This document shows, in pieces, positions 52,004 through 60,492 of a stretch of DNA of 64,000 nt. Position 1 is the first letter of the stretch. The number at the start of each line of letters is the position of its first letter. Both the position numbers and the translations under genes were made by a program. Where the stretch lies: contig JBBDXW010000015.1 of assembly GCA_040902105.1 (NCBI GenBank), positions 127,229 to 191,228 of the forward strand, given 5' to 3'. This stretch comes from IDS-8 sp040902105. Its GTDB lineage: Bacteria; Pseudomonadota; Gammaproteobacteria; Steroidobacterales; Woeseiaceae. The notes beneath the pieces were generated by a model that worked only from the letters and a program-made list of their open reading frames with translations, had not been told where the DNA came from and made no database searches.

Positions 52004-53551
52004 ATGACAACCCTGACACCTGCAATCGATGCGCCGACCGGCGGTACCGTCCGTTTCGTGCTGGACGGTGAGCGGATCGAAGTGCCGAATGCGGACCCCA
52101 CGCGAACGGTGCTGCAGTTCCTGCGCGAAGACCTGCATCGTATCGGCACCAAGGAAGGTTGCGCCGAGGGCGACTGCGGCGCCTGCACCGTCGTGGTCGC
52201 GGAACTCGAGCGGCAGGGCGGCGACCTCTGCGTGCGCGCAATCAACTCGTGCATACAGTTCCTGCCGACGCTTGACGGCAAGGAACTGATCACCGTCGAG
52301 AGTCTCCGCGGCGCGGACGGAACGCTGCACCCGGTCCAGCAGGCGATGGTCGACTGTCACGGTTCCCAGTGCGGCTTCTGTACGCCGGGTTTCGTCATGT
52401 CGCTGTTCGCGCTTTACAAAAACAACGCATCGCCCTCGCGCCGGGACATAGACGATGCGCTGGCGGGAAACCTGTGCCGCTGCACGGGATACAACCCGAT
52501 CATCAAGGCGGCGCAGGAAATGTACCGTGTCGGCGCGGCACGCGGCCGACCGGCTGACTGGCTGACGACGCCGTGCGGATTGGCGGCGAATGACCAGGCC
52601 GACGCACACAAGCACGCCGCCCTGCTGCGCTCGATAGAGCGCACGGACACATTGGCCATCGAATACGGCGACAGAAAATTCTTCGCGCCGCGGAACGTCC
52701 GCGACATGGCGCGCCTCGCCGCGCAACATCCGGACGCGACGATACTCTCCGGCGGCACGGACGTCGGCCTGTGGGTGAGCAAGCAGATGCGCGAGCTGAA
52801 AACGGTCATCTACAGCGGCAACGTCGAGGAACTGAAGCGCGTGTCGGTGTCGGAAACGCACATCGACGTCGGCGCCGCGGTGACCTTGACCGACGCCATG
52901 CCCGCGATTCTTGCCCACTATCCTGAGCTCGAAGAACTGTTGCTCCGGTTCGCGTCGCCGCCGATCCGCAACGCCGCCACGCTCGGCGGCAACATCGCGA
53001 ACGGCTCGCCGATCGGCGACTCGATGCCCGCATTGCTGGCGCTCGACACCGTACTGGTGTTGCGGCACGGCGATAAAACGCGCGAGTTGCCCCTCGCCGA
53101 GTTCTACCTTGCTTACCAGAAGACCGCGAGGATGCCCGGCGAACTGCTGGAGCGCGTATTGATTCCGTTGCCGGAAGAAAACACGCGGCTTCGCAGCTAC
53201 AAAGTCTCCAAGCGATTCGATCAGGACATCAGCGCGGTGTGCGGCGCATACCGGATTACGCTCGACGAGTCGCACGTTGCCGATGCGCGCATCGCTTACG
53301 GCGGGCTGGCGGAGATCCCGGGCCGCGCCCCCGGCGCGGAACGGGAATTGCAGGGCGGTGAATGGAACGAGCAAACCGTCAAGAAGGCGATGGCGGCGCT
53401 CGATCGCGATTTTGCCCCGCTCTCCGACATGCGCTCGTCGTCCGCTTACCGCCGACGGGTCGCGCGGAATCTGCTTTATCGCTTTTATCTCGAGACGAGC
53501 GGCGCCGGCGAAGAACGGGTTTACGACTATGGACGCCAGAAGCTCGCCTGA
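52004..53551 (+). CDS. xdhA: Xanthine dehydrogenase small subunit (2Fe-2S/FAD)
   Basis: From ATG 52004 the protein has 515 residues. The plant-type 2Fe-2S cluster is at GCAEGDCGACTVVVAEL, the second cluster at CGFCTPGFVMS and CRCTGYNP. The FAD domain follows with ILSGGTDVGLWVSK and ATLGGNIANGSPIGDSMP. Together with XdhB it oxidises hypoxanthine and xanthine to urate, passing electrons from Mo through the clusters and FAD to NAD. The large-subunit ATG lies 23 bases before this stop codon, in another frame, so expression is coupled. Confidence 0.94.
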   Translation: MTTLTPAIDAPTGGTVRFVLDGERIEVPNADPTRTVLQFLREDLHRIGTKEGCAEGDCGACTVVVAELERQGGDLCVRAINSCIQFLPTLDGKELITVESLRGADGTLHPVQQAMVDCHGSQCGFCTPGFVMSLFALYKNNASPSRRDIDDALAGNLCRCTGYNPIIKAAQEMYRVGAARGRPADWLTTPCGLAANDQADAHKHAALLRSIERTDTLAIEYGDRKFFAPRNVRDMARLAAQHPDATILSGGTDVGLWVSKQMRELKTVIYSGNVEELKRVSVSETHIDVGAAVTLTDAMPAILAHYPELEELLLRFASPPIRNAATLGGNIANGSPIGDSMPALLALDTVLVLRHGDKTRELPLAEFYLAYQKTARMPGELLERVLIPLPEENTRLRSYKVSKRFDQDISAVCGAYRITLDESHVADARIAYGGLAEIPGRAPGAERELQGGEWNEQTVKKAMAALDRDFAPLSDMRSSSAYRRRVARNLLYRFYLETSGAGEERVYDYGRQKLA

Positions 53552-55892
53552 GCAAAAGGTTCGCGCCGGCGCTATTGTTGGCGGCGCCGGCCAGGCCGTG
53601 CCGCACGACAGCAGTCATCTGCACGTCAGCGGCGAGGCACTGTATACGGACGATATCCCGGAGCCGCGCGACCTGCTGCATCTCGCCGTCGGCATGAGCA
53701 CGAAAGCGCACGCAAGAATCCGCAAGCTGGACCTGACCGCGGTGCGGCAAGCGCGAGGCGTGATCGATGTGATGACGGCGGAGGATATTCCCGGCAAGAA
53801 CAACTGCGGTCCGGTGGTCGCGGACGACCCCATCCTCGCGCCCGGCCTCGTGCAGTACGCGGGCCAGGCTATCTTCTGCGTCGCCGCGACGAGCGTGGAA
53901 CAGGCGCGCAAGGCAGCGCGGCTCGCTCGCATCGAGTATGACGAACTGCGATCCATTCTCGACCCGCTCAGCGCGCTGCAGGCAGGTTCTTCTGTATTGC
54001 CGAGTGAGATCCTGAGGCGCGGCGACAGCCGCAGCGCAATCGACAACGCGAAACACCGGCTCAAGGGGCGTACCGGGGTCGGCGGCCAGGACCAGTTCTA
54101 CCTGGAAGGACAGGTCGCCATGGCACTGCCCGCCGAAGACGGCAACCTGTTCATCTACAGTTCGACGCAGCATCCGGGCGAAGTGCAACACCTGGCGGCA
54201 GAGGCAATCGGCAGACATAACAAGGACGTCATCGTCGAATGCCGGCGCATGGGCGGCGCCTTCGGCGGCAAGGAAAGCCAGCCGGCGCTGATTGCCTGTA
54301 TCGCGGCGCTGATGGCGCAGCGGACGGGCCGCGCCTGCAAGCTCAGGCTCGATCGCGACGACGACATGATCATGACCGGCAAGCGTCACGACTTCGTCAT
54401 CGATTACGAGGTCGGCTTCGACGATACGGGGCGGATCGCCGGCATCGAGTTCATGCTGGCGTCGCGTTGCGGCATGTCGGCCGACCTCTCTGGCCCGATC
54501 AACGATCGCGCGATGTTTCACTGCGACAATGCCTATTACCTCGAGAACGTCAGCATCGTGTCGCACCGCTGCAAGACGAACACCGTATCGAACACGGCGT
54601 TCCGCGGTTTCGGCGGGCCGCAGGGCATGTTCGGCATCGAATACGTGGTCGACGAGATCGCGCGCTACCTGCGCCTCGACCCGCTCGATGTCCGCCGGCG
54701 CAATTTTTACGGCATCGGCGAGCGCGACGTCACGCCCTACCTGCAGAAAGTGGATGACAACATCCTCGACCGGATCGTCGACCGGCTGGAGGCGACCTCG
54801 GACTACAGGAAGCGAGTCGAGGAGATACGCAAGTTCAACAACACCAGCCGCGTGCTGAAGCGCGGCATTGCGCTGACGCCGGTGAAGTTCGGCATTTCAT
54901 TTACGGCGACACACCTGAACCAGGCCGCCGCGCTGCTGCACATCTACACGGACGGCACCGTGCATATCAATCACGGCGGCACCGAGATGGGACAGGGGCT
55001 CTTTACCAAGGTCGCGCAGGTCGTCGCCGAGGAGCTGCAGATCGATCTCGACCGCATCCGGATTACCGCGTCTGATACCAGTAAAGTGCCGAACGCTTCC
55101 GCAACGGCGGCGTCGAGCGGTTCCGACCTGAACGGCAAAGCCGCCCAGGCGGCCGCGCGCAAGATCAGGAAGCGCCTGGTTCGGTTCGCCTGCGAGAATT
55201 TTTCCGTGACGGAGGATCAGGTCGAGTTCCGCAACAACCAGGTGCGCGTCGGCAAGGAGACGATGGAATTCGCGGAATTCATATATCTTGCGTGGTTCGC
55301 GCGCACGTCGCTGTCGGCCACCGGTTTCTATCGCACGCCGAAGATCCACTACGATCGCTCGACCTTCAGCGGCCGGCCGTTTTTTTACTATGCCTACGGC
55401 GCCGCGGTCTCGGAAGCGATCATCGACACGCTGACGGGGGAGTATCGGCTGCTGCGCGTCGATATCGTGCACGACTGCGGCAAGTCGTTGAATCCGGCCA
55501 TCGACCTGGGCCAGATCGAAGGCGGCTTCGTGCAGGGCGCGGGCTGGCTGACCTCCGAAGAGCTGTGGTGGACCGCCGAGGGCGAACTCAAGACGCACGC
55601 GCCGTCGACTTACAAGATTCCGACCTGCTCGGATTTGCCGGTGGATTTTCGCGTGGAAATGCTGGAATCCGCGGCGAACCGCGAGAAAACGATTTACCGC
55701 TCCAAGGCTGTCGGCGAGCCGCCGCTCATGCTGAGCCTGTCCGTGTTTCATGCGATACGAGATGCGGTTGCGAGCGTCGACGGTTACCGCAGGACACCGA
55801 AACTCAAGGCGCCTGCAACGCCGGAAGCGGTGCTGACCGCCATTGAGGAAATTCGAGACGCACTCGAGGAAGGCGCCGGAGCGGTCGCATGA
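53529..55892 (+). CDS. xdhB: Xanthine dehydrogenase molybdenum-binding large subunit
   Basis: From ATG 53529 the protein has 787 residues, normal for the bacterial large subunit. The start AVPHDSSHLHVSGEALYTDDIPEP is conserved. Molybdopterin and substrate motifs are CRRMGGAFGGKESQPA, NTAFRGFGGPQGMFG, HGGTEMGQGLFTK, and near the end YRSKAVGEPPLMLSLSV with the catalytic glutamate. It performs the hydroxylation of hypoxanthine and xanthine. It overlaps xdhA by 23 bases and xdhC by four (ATGA). No frameshift or gap is seen. Confidence 0.94.
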   Translation: MDARSSPEQKVRAGAIVGGAGQAVPHDSSHLHVSGEALYTDDIPEPRDLLHLAVGMSTKAHARIRKLDLTAVRQARGVIDVMTAEDIPGKNNCGPVVADDPILAPGLVQYAGQAIFCVAATSVEQARKAARLARIEYDELRSILDPLSALQAGSSVLPSEILRRGDSRSAIDNAKHRLKGRTGVGGQDQFYLEGQVAMALPAEDGNLFIYSSTQHPGEVQHLAAEAIGRHNKDVIVECRRMGGAFGGKESQPALIACIAALMAQRTGRACKLRLDRDDDMIMTGKRHDFVIDYEVGFDDTGRIAGIEFMLASRCGMSADLSGPINDRAMFHCDNAYYLENVSIVSHRCKTNTVSNTAFRGFGGPQGMFGIEYVVDEIARYLRLDPLDVRRRNFYGIGERDVTPYLQKVDDNILDRIVDRLEATSDYRKRVEEIRKFNNTSRVLKRGIALTPVKFGISFTATHLNQAAALLHIYTDGTVHINHGGTEMGQGLFTKVAQVVAEELQIDLDRIRITASDTSKVPNASATAASSGSDLNGKAAQAAARKIRKRLVRFACENFSVTEDQVEFRNNQVRVGKETMEFAEFIYLAWFARTSLSATGFYRTPKIHYDRSTFSGRPFFYYAYGAAVSEAIIDTLTGEYRLLRVDIVHDCGKSLNPAIDLGQIEGGFVQGAGWLTSEELWWTAEGELKTHAPSTYKIPTCSDLPVDFRVEMLESAANREKTIYRSKAVGEPPLMLSLSVFHAIRDAVASVDGYRRTPKLKAPATPEAVLTAIEEIRDALEEGAGAVA

Positions 55893-56980
55893 ATGCGTGG
55901 ATCGACAGTGTGCGGCAGCTCCGCGACGAAGGCGAACCTGCCGTCCTGGTGACCGTGATGGACGTGCGCGGGTCCGCGCCGCGCGAATGCGGCGCCAAAA
56001 TGCTCGTCACGGCGAAGGATCTCATCGGCACGATCGGCGGCGGCCAGCTCGAGTACGAGTGCACGAGAATTGCCTGCGAGCGTTTGCGCGAACGCGATGA
56101 CGATGTGGCGCAGGCTTTCGTGCAGCGCTTTCCGCTTGGCTCGAACTGCGGCCAGTGCTGCGGCGGTGTCGTCGAGGTGCTGTTCGAGAAACTCGCCCGC
56201 GGCAACGCCGCCTGGATATCCGATCTGCTCGGCTTTTATGACGAACGCACCCCGGTGGTGATTGCGACCGCGTTCGAGACGGATGGCCGCGCATGCAAAC
56301 TTCTCGTTACCACGGAGGAATGCCGCGCGTACGGCGCAGCATCGGCAGAACTGCGTGCTGCAGTCGGCAGGGCTGCTCAACACATGTTCACGCGTTCCGC
56401 GGGCGCTGCGCGACTGCGATTAAAAGTGCCGGAAAACCTCTCACTGTTGCTGGAGCCCGTGATGTCGAGCAATTTCAATCTCGCGCTATTCGGCGCGGGC
56501 CATGTCGGGTCGGCCGTGGTCGCTGCGATGGCCGGGCTCGACTGCAATATTCGCTGGATTGACAGCCGTCGCGATATATTTCCAGCCAAGGTGCCTGCGA
56601 ACGTGACTTGCCTCGAGAGCGGAAATCCGCAGCAGGAAGTGGCGGCGATGCCCGCGAATTCTTTCTACCTGGTCATGACTCACAGCCACCCCCTCGATTT
56701 CGATATCTGCAGCCAGGTCCTCCGCCGCGCGGACTTCGCCTATTGCGGGCTTATCGGTTCGATCTCCAAGCGGCGTCGTTTCGAGCGGCTCATGCGCAAA
56801 CAGGGAATGCAGGACGCCGTGCTTGACCGCCTCACCTGCCCGATCGGCATCGCGGGCATCGAGAGCAAAAAACCGGAAGCCATTGCGATCGCCGTCGCGG
56901 CCGAGCTTTTGCAAAAGCACGCGGCATCGACAGCTTTGCAGGCGAGACCACCGACCAACCTGCATGTCATTCACCGATGA
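55889..56980 (+). CDS. xdhC: Xanthine dehydrogenase accessory protein XdhC
   Basis: The 363-residue protein has an N-terminal XdhC domain (VTVMDVRGSAPRECGAKMLV, TIGGGQLEYEC, LGSNCGQCCGGVVEVLFE with cysteines that hold the molybdenum cofactor) and a C-terminal Rossmann domain (LALFGAGHVGSAVVAAMAG, FYLVMTHSHPLDFDIC, CPIGIAGIESKKPEAIAIAVAAELL). It receives sulfurated molybdenum cofactor and inserts it into XdhB. It starts within the stop of xdhB (4-base overlap). The transcript then enters a repeat region with a gap, so whether puuD lies on the same transcript is unclear. Confidence 0.93.
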   Translation: MNAWIDSVRQLRDEGEPAVLVTVMDVRGSAPRECGAKMLVTAKDLIGTIGGGQLEYECTRIACERLRERDDDVAQAFVQRFPLGSNCGQCCGGVVEVLFEKLARGNAAWISDLLGFYDERTPVVIATAFETDGRACKLLVTTEECRAYGAASAELRAAVGRAAQHMFTRSAGAARLRLKVPENLSLLLEPVMSSNFNLALFGAGHVGSAVVAAMAGLDCNIRWIDSRRDIFPAKVPANVTCLESGNPQQEVAAMPANSFYLVMTHSHPLDFDICSQVLRRADFAYCGLIGSISKRRRFERLMRKQGMQDAVLDRLTCPIGIAGIESKKPEAIAIAVAAELLQKHAASTALQARPPTNLHVIHR

Positions 56981-56989
56981 TAGAAGCGC

Positions 56990-57075
56990 TGTAGGAGCCC
57001 GCCATTGCGGGCGACCCGCACGGCCATTGGCAAAGNNNNNNNNNNGCTGGTCGCCCGCAATGGCGGGCTCCTACA
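56990..57075. repeat. Converging REP pair interrupted by a 10-N gap
   Basis: A direct copy at 56990-57016 and an inverse copy at 57049-57075 face each other. N bases are 57036-57045. The direct copy starts 10 bases after the xdhC stop, where a hairpin in the mRNA could protect or end the xdh message. Confidence 0.9.
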
Positions 57076-57128
57076 GGGCTTCTACTCCGAACTTCGCTTG
57101 CTTCGTGATGCTGCGTGTACGCGTACAG

Positions 57129-57176
57129 ATGAACGCAACCAGTAGGCGCATCGATGCGCAGAAGCTAGGCCGCCTG
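57129..57176 (+). pseudogene. Possible remnant joining the start and end of an HXXEE-type gene
   Basis: 57129-57151 matches the first 23 bases of the gene at 57627 at 19 positions. 57156-57176 matches the last 21 bases of that gene (58004-58024) at 18 positions. The order suggests a copy that lost its middle. The match is short and was judged by eye. The preceding ~50 bases (57076-57128) hold nothing I recognise. Confidence 0.35.
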
Positions 57177-57183
57177 CGAGATC

Positions 57184-57344
57184 GTGCGGCTGCAGAAACA
57201 GTTCGGCCGGGGCCGGTGGCGCAAACTGAAAGGCGTAGCCGACATTCGACTTGCCGATGGTACAATCCGGATTGCCGAGATCCATTGGTATGAAGCCACG
57301 GTATTGGGAAACGGAAGCTGAAACTCAAGCGAATACTGGATTAG
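57184..57344 (+). pseudogene. Small conserved-type gene with a one-base deletion
   Basis: From GTG 57184 the frame encodes a basic start (RLQKQFGRGRWRKLKG) and VADIRLADGTIRIAEIHWYEA, a pattern I recognise from short orphan proteins of proteobacteria, but then ends at TGA 57319-57321. If one base is restored near 57298-57300 the frame continues with GIGKRKLKLKRILD and stops at TAG 57342-57344, five bases before the ATG of the next small gene. The restored C-terminus is basic like the N-terminus and fits the family better. The deletion could be real or a sequencing error close to the assembly gap. Function unknown. Confidence 0.5.
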
Positions 57345-57349
57345 CTCCT

Positions 57350-57574
57350 ATGGCAACGCCTCGAAAGAACATCCGATTCGTCCTGTGCATTGAAAATAGA
57401 GATGCGGAGGACCTGGAAAAGGGCAAGGTCTATCAAATCCTGCCTGATTCTACGGCGAAGAAGGACGGCCTCATCAGAGTCATTGATGAGTCCGACGAAG
57501 ACTACCTTTATCCGGTGTCGTATTTTGTTCCACTTGACTTACCAAACGAAGTCAAAAAGGCGTTGTTGGCCTAG
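57350..57574 (+). CDS. Small conserved hypothetical protein (74 residues)
   Basis: The protein from ATG 57350 reads KNIRFVLCIENRDAEDLEKGKVYQI, then LIRVIDESDEDYLYPVSYFVPLDLP and a hydrophobic KKALLA end. This pattern (expression-of-interest beta strands, a K-V-Y-x-x-L-P core and an E-D-Y-L-Y-P motif) occurs in widely scattered short bacterial proteins without known role. It follows the frameshifted small gene by five bases, so the two were probably a gene pair, perhaps accessory cargo. The codons are less GC-rich than those of the purine genes on either side, which suggests acquisition. An earlier ATG at 57251 would overlap the upstream gene and is less likely. Confidence 0.65.
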   Translation: MATPRKNIRFVLCIENRDAEDLEKGKVYQILPDSTAKKDGLIRVIDESDEDYLYPVSYFVPLDLPNEVKKALLA

Positions 57575-57626
57575 CTACGTCCAGTAACCGGCAACGTGTA
57601 TGTCCTTCGCCGGTGATGGACGCATA

Positions 57627-58025
57627 ATGGACGCAACCGGTAAGCGAATTTTCCTTCTTCTGATTTGCTCTCAGGCGTTGCATTCAATCGAGGAGTATTA
57701 CTTTTCGCTTTGGGAGGTTTTGGCGCCGGCGCGCTTCTTGAGTGGCCTGGTAAGCGCCGATTTGTCCGTCGGGTTCGCGATAGTAAATGTAACGATTGTG
57801 GCGCTCGGCCTCTGGACGTACGCCTGGCCTGTACGGCGAAACCGCAGCTATGCATTACCCCTCGTATGGTTCTGGACGATTCTGGAAATGGCCAACGGCG
57901 TTGGCCACACAATCTTCGCGCTTGCGTCCCGTTCCTATTTTCCCGGCGTGTATACTGCGCCGCTGTTGCTGGTATTTTCAGGTCTTCTTGCGATGCAGTT
58001 GACGCGCAGAAGCCGAGCCGCCTGA
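57627..58025 (+). CDS. HXXEE-type integral membrane protein
   Basis: The protein (132 residues from ATG 57627) has about four membrane segments. ALHSIEEYYF near residue 18 supplies the H-x-x-E-E motif for which the family is named. LEMANGVGHTIFALASRSYFPGVYTAPLLLVF matches the conserved second half. The histidines and glutamates may bind a metal, but no function is proven. It stands in the block of small genes between xdhC and puuD and is not expected to take part in purine degradation. Fragments resembling both its ends occur at 57129-57176. Confidence 0.65.
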   Translation: MDATGKRIFLLLICSQALHSIEEYYFSLWEVLAPARFLSGLVSADLSVGFAIVNVTIVALGLWTYAWPVRRNRSYALPLVWFWTILEMANGVGHTIFALASRSYFPGVYTAPLLLVFSGLLAMQLTRRSRAA

Positions 58026-58036
58026 TGGTTCGCGTT

Positions 58037-58102
58037 ATGAAAGCTAAAAAATTCGATTCCGATTTCGATCAGGGCAAAGATGTTACAAAGGTCCTGGGTC
58101 AC
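58037..58102 (+). pseudogene. Remnant of a BrnA/CopG-like antitoxin gene
   Basis: From ATG 58037 the first ~22 codons read MKAKKFDSDFDQGKDVTKVL, the typical beginning of BrnA-type or CopG-type antitoxins (M-K-A-K-x-F-D-x-x-F-D-x-G-x-D). After that the similarity ends, and the open frame runs on without family features to 58249, into the puuD start. No toxin gene is present. It looks like the surviving end of a toxin-antitoxin module. The remaining bases up to 58221 contain nothing else that I recognise and would have to include the puuD ribosome-binding site (GGGGGTAAGGA). Confidence 0.5.
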
Positions 58103-58221
58103 TCGTCACTCCATAATAAAGGTGTGGCTTGCGGAACGATTGCAGCAGTCATCTTCCAACTAGCCGGCACTTCGTCTGCCGCGGCAAGGCTTGCCAGGTT
58201 GATCGGGGGTAAGGACAGCGG

Positions 58222-59403
58222 ATGGAAGCATACGTCGCTGAATGGCTGAACATCCTCGGACGGTGGGCGCACTTCGTGACCGGCATCGCCTGGATAGGGT
58301 CCTCGTTCTATTTCATCTGGCTCGACAATCATCTGCGGGCGCCGAAAGAGCAGACCGACGAGGCCAAGGGTGTCGGCGGCGAACTGTGGTCGGTGCACGG
58401 CGGCGGTTTCTACCAGGCGCAGAAATACGAGGTGGCGCCGCGCGTGCTGCCGGAGACGCTGCACTGGTTCAAGTGGGAAGCCTATACGACCTGGCTGACC
58501 GGAATGTTCCTGCTCGCGCTGATTTACTGGTACGGCGCCGAGGTTTACCTGATCGACCCCACCGTCGCGGAACTGTCCGCGCCACTTGCCATTGCGACGT
58601 CGATCCTCTTCATCGCCGGCGGCTGGATCGTCTACGACCTTCTTTGCCGGTCGCCGCTCGGACGGAACGATGCGGCACTGGGCGTCATTCTGTTGCTACT
58701 CGCGAGCCTGCTCGCCTGGGGCCTGTCCCAGTTGTACAGCGGGCGGGGCGCCTACATTCACTATGGCGCCGCGCTCGGGACCATCATGGTGGCGAACGTC
58801 TTTTTCGTCATCATCCCGGGTCAACGCAAGATGGTTGCGGCGGCCGAACGGGGCGAGGCGCCGGATCCCGCGCCGGGCATTCGGGCGAAACAGCGCTCGG
58901 TGCACAACACCTATTTCACGCTGCCGGTGCTGTTCGTCATGATCAGCAACCACTATGCGCTGACCTACAGCCATGCCTACAACTGGATGATCCTGATCGG
59001 GTTTTCGCTCGCCGGGGCGCTCATTCGCGGCTACTTCGTGGCGCGGCACAAGGGCCGCGCGTCGCCGCTGCCGATCATCATCGCCGCAATCATTCTGCTG
59101 GCCACCGCCGCGGCGCTGGCGCCGAAAACCGAGGCCCGCACGGCGGTCCGGGTTACGCTCGCCGACGTCCGGCCGATCATCGAGGAACGATGCGCCAACT
59201 GTCATTCGGCCGAGCCGACGCACATCGCTTTCCCCGCCGCGCCCGCGGGCGTGATGCTGGATACAGACGCGCAGATACGCACGGAAGCCGCGCGCATACA
59301 CCAGCAGACCGTGGTATTGAAGGCAATGCCGATCGGGAATCTGACACAAATGTCGGAAGCAGAACGCCAATTGATCGATGCCTGGTACCGAGGTATGAAT
59401 TGA
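58222..59403 (+). CDS. puuD: Membrane urate hydroxylase PuuD with C-terminal cytochrome c domain
   Basis: The 393-residue protein begins YVAEWLNILGRWAHFVTGIAWIGSSFYFIWLDNHL, the conserved first membrane segments of PuuD, followed by GGGFYQAQKYEVAPRVLPETLHWFKWEAYTTW split over the next loop. About eight membrane segments are seen. Residues ~310-393 form a cytochrome c domain with heme motif C324-ANC-H328 and a distal methionine near the end (KAMPIGNLTQM). It oxidises urate to 5-hydroxyisourate and sends electrons to the respiratory chain rather than to oxygen, avoiding peroxide. Its product is the substrate of UraH. GTAAGGA precedes ATG 58222. Confidence 0.93.
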   Translation: MEAYVAEWLNILGRWAHFVTGIAWIGSSFYFIWLDNHLRAPKEQTDEAKGVGGELWSVHGGGFYQAQKYEVAPRVLPETLHWFKWEAYTTWLTGMFLLALIYWYGAEVYLIDPTVAELSAPLAIATSILFIAGGWIVYDLLCRSPLGRNDAALGVILLLLASLLAWGLSQLYSGRGAYIHYGAALGTIMVANVFFVIIPGQRKMVAAAERGEAPDPAPGIRAKQRSVHNTYFTLPVLFVMISNHYALTYSHAYNWMILIGFSLAGALIRGYFVARHKGRASPLPIIIAAIILLATAAALAPKTEARTAVRVTLADVRPIIEERCANCHSAEPTHIAFPAAPAGVMLDTDAQIRTEAARIHQQTVVLKAMPIGNLTQMSEAERQLIDAWYRGMN

Positions 59404-59407
59404 ACCC

Positions 59408-59554
59408 TGTAGGAGCCCGCCACTGCGGGCGACCACCGCAACGATCGGCATTGCCGCAGGTCGCCCGCAATGGCGGGCTCCTACAGCGCTCGTTTCTGCG
59501 TTTCCATTGGCCGATACCACCGGCGGTGGTCGCCCGCAATGGCGGGCTCCTACA
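59408..59554. repeat. Cluster of three REP-like palindromes between puuD and puuE
   Basis: A direct copy (59408-59434, loop CACT) and inverse copies at 59459-59485 and 59528-59554. The first begins five bases after the puuD stop, the last ends 17 bases before the puuE ATG. ACCGCAACGAT follows the first copy and also follows the copy at 60981, so a larger unit was duplicated. Confidence 0.92.
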
Positions 59555-59571
59555 CGCGGAATCGATACGCC

Positions 59572-60480
59572 ATGGTTGACGTCCGGTATCCGCGGGATCT
59601 GCGCGGCTACGGCGCGAATCCGCCGCAAGCGGACTGGCCCGGCGGCGCGCGTCTCGCGCTGCAGTTCGTCATCAACTACGAAGAGGGCGGCGAGAACTGC
59701 ATCCTGCACGGCGATGCGGCGTCGGAGATGTTCCTCTCCGAGATCGTCGGCGCGGCAGCCTATCCCGGCCAGCGGCACATGAACATGGAGTCGCTGTACG
59801 AATACGGCGCCCGCGCAGGCTTCTGGCGGCTCTACCGCCTGTTCCTCGAGTTCGATTTACCCGTGACGGTGTTCGCGGTCGCCATGGCGCTGGAGCGAAA
59901 CCCGGGCATCATCGGGTTGATGCAGCAGGCGGACTGGGAAATTGCGAGCCACGGCTACCGCTGGATCGACTACCAGTTTGTGGACGAGGACGTCGAACGC
60001 GAGCACCTGGAGCACGCGATCGAAATCCACGAGAAGCTGACGGGCGCGCGCCCGCTCGGCTGGTATCTGGGGCGCTGCAGCCCGAACACGCATCGCCTCA
60101 TTGCGGAACACGGCGGATTCGTCTACAACTCGGATACCTACGCGGACGATCTGCCTTACTGGGACTCGAGCTTCGACGAGCCGCAGCTCATGGTGCCGTA
60201 CACGCTGGATGCAAACGACATGCGTTTCGCGACGGCGCAGGGTTTCAACACCGGACGGCAATTCTGGCACTACCTCAAGGACACTTTCGACGAACTTTAT
60301 GCAGAGGGGGGGCTCAGCCCGAAGATGATGTCGGTCGGCTTGCATTGTCGACTCGCCGGCCGACCGGGCCGCACCTCTGCGCTGCGTAAGTTTCTGCAAT
60401 ACGTAGTACAGCACGACGACGTGTGGGTCGCGCGGCGCATCGATATCGCGCGCCACTGGCGCGAGCGCCATCCGCCTTGA
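59572..60480 (+). CDS. puuE: Allantoinase PuuE (polysaccharide deacetylase family)
   Basis: From ATG 59572 the protein has 302 residues. LQFVINYEEGGENCILHGD and WEIASHGYRWIDYQFVDEDVEREH carry the PuuE motifs, followed by GWYLGRCSPNTHRLIAEHGGF and LHCRLAGRPGRTSALRKFL. PuuE hydrolyses S-allantoin to allantoate without the binuclear metal centre of the amidohydrolase-type allantoinase. It is in order after PuuD and before UraD. The in-frame codons upstream are REP sequence and are not included. Confidence 0.92.
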   Translation: MVDVRYPRDLRGYGANPPQADWPGGARLALQFVINYEEGGENCILHGDAASEMFLSEIVGAAAYPGQRHMNMESLYEYGARAGFWRLYRLFLEFDLPVTVFAVAMALERNPGIIGLMQQADWEIASHGYRWIDYQFVDEDVEREHLEHAIEIHEKLTGARPLGWYLGRCSPNTHRLIAEHGGFVYNSDTYADDLPYWDSSFDEPQLMVPYTLDANDMRFATAQGFNTGRQFWHYLKDTFDELYAEGGLSPKMMSVGLHCRLAGRPGRTSALRKFLQYVVQHDDVWVARRIDIARHWRERHPP

Positions 60481-60492
60481 CGGTAGTTGACC

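Noticed and set aside
56990..58221. Integron cassette array between xdhC and puuD
   Set aside because: Small orphan genes fit, but I see no clear attC core sites (GTTRRRY with its inverse) between them and no integrase. The idea is kept only as an alternative in the findings.
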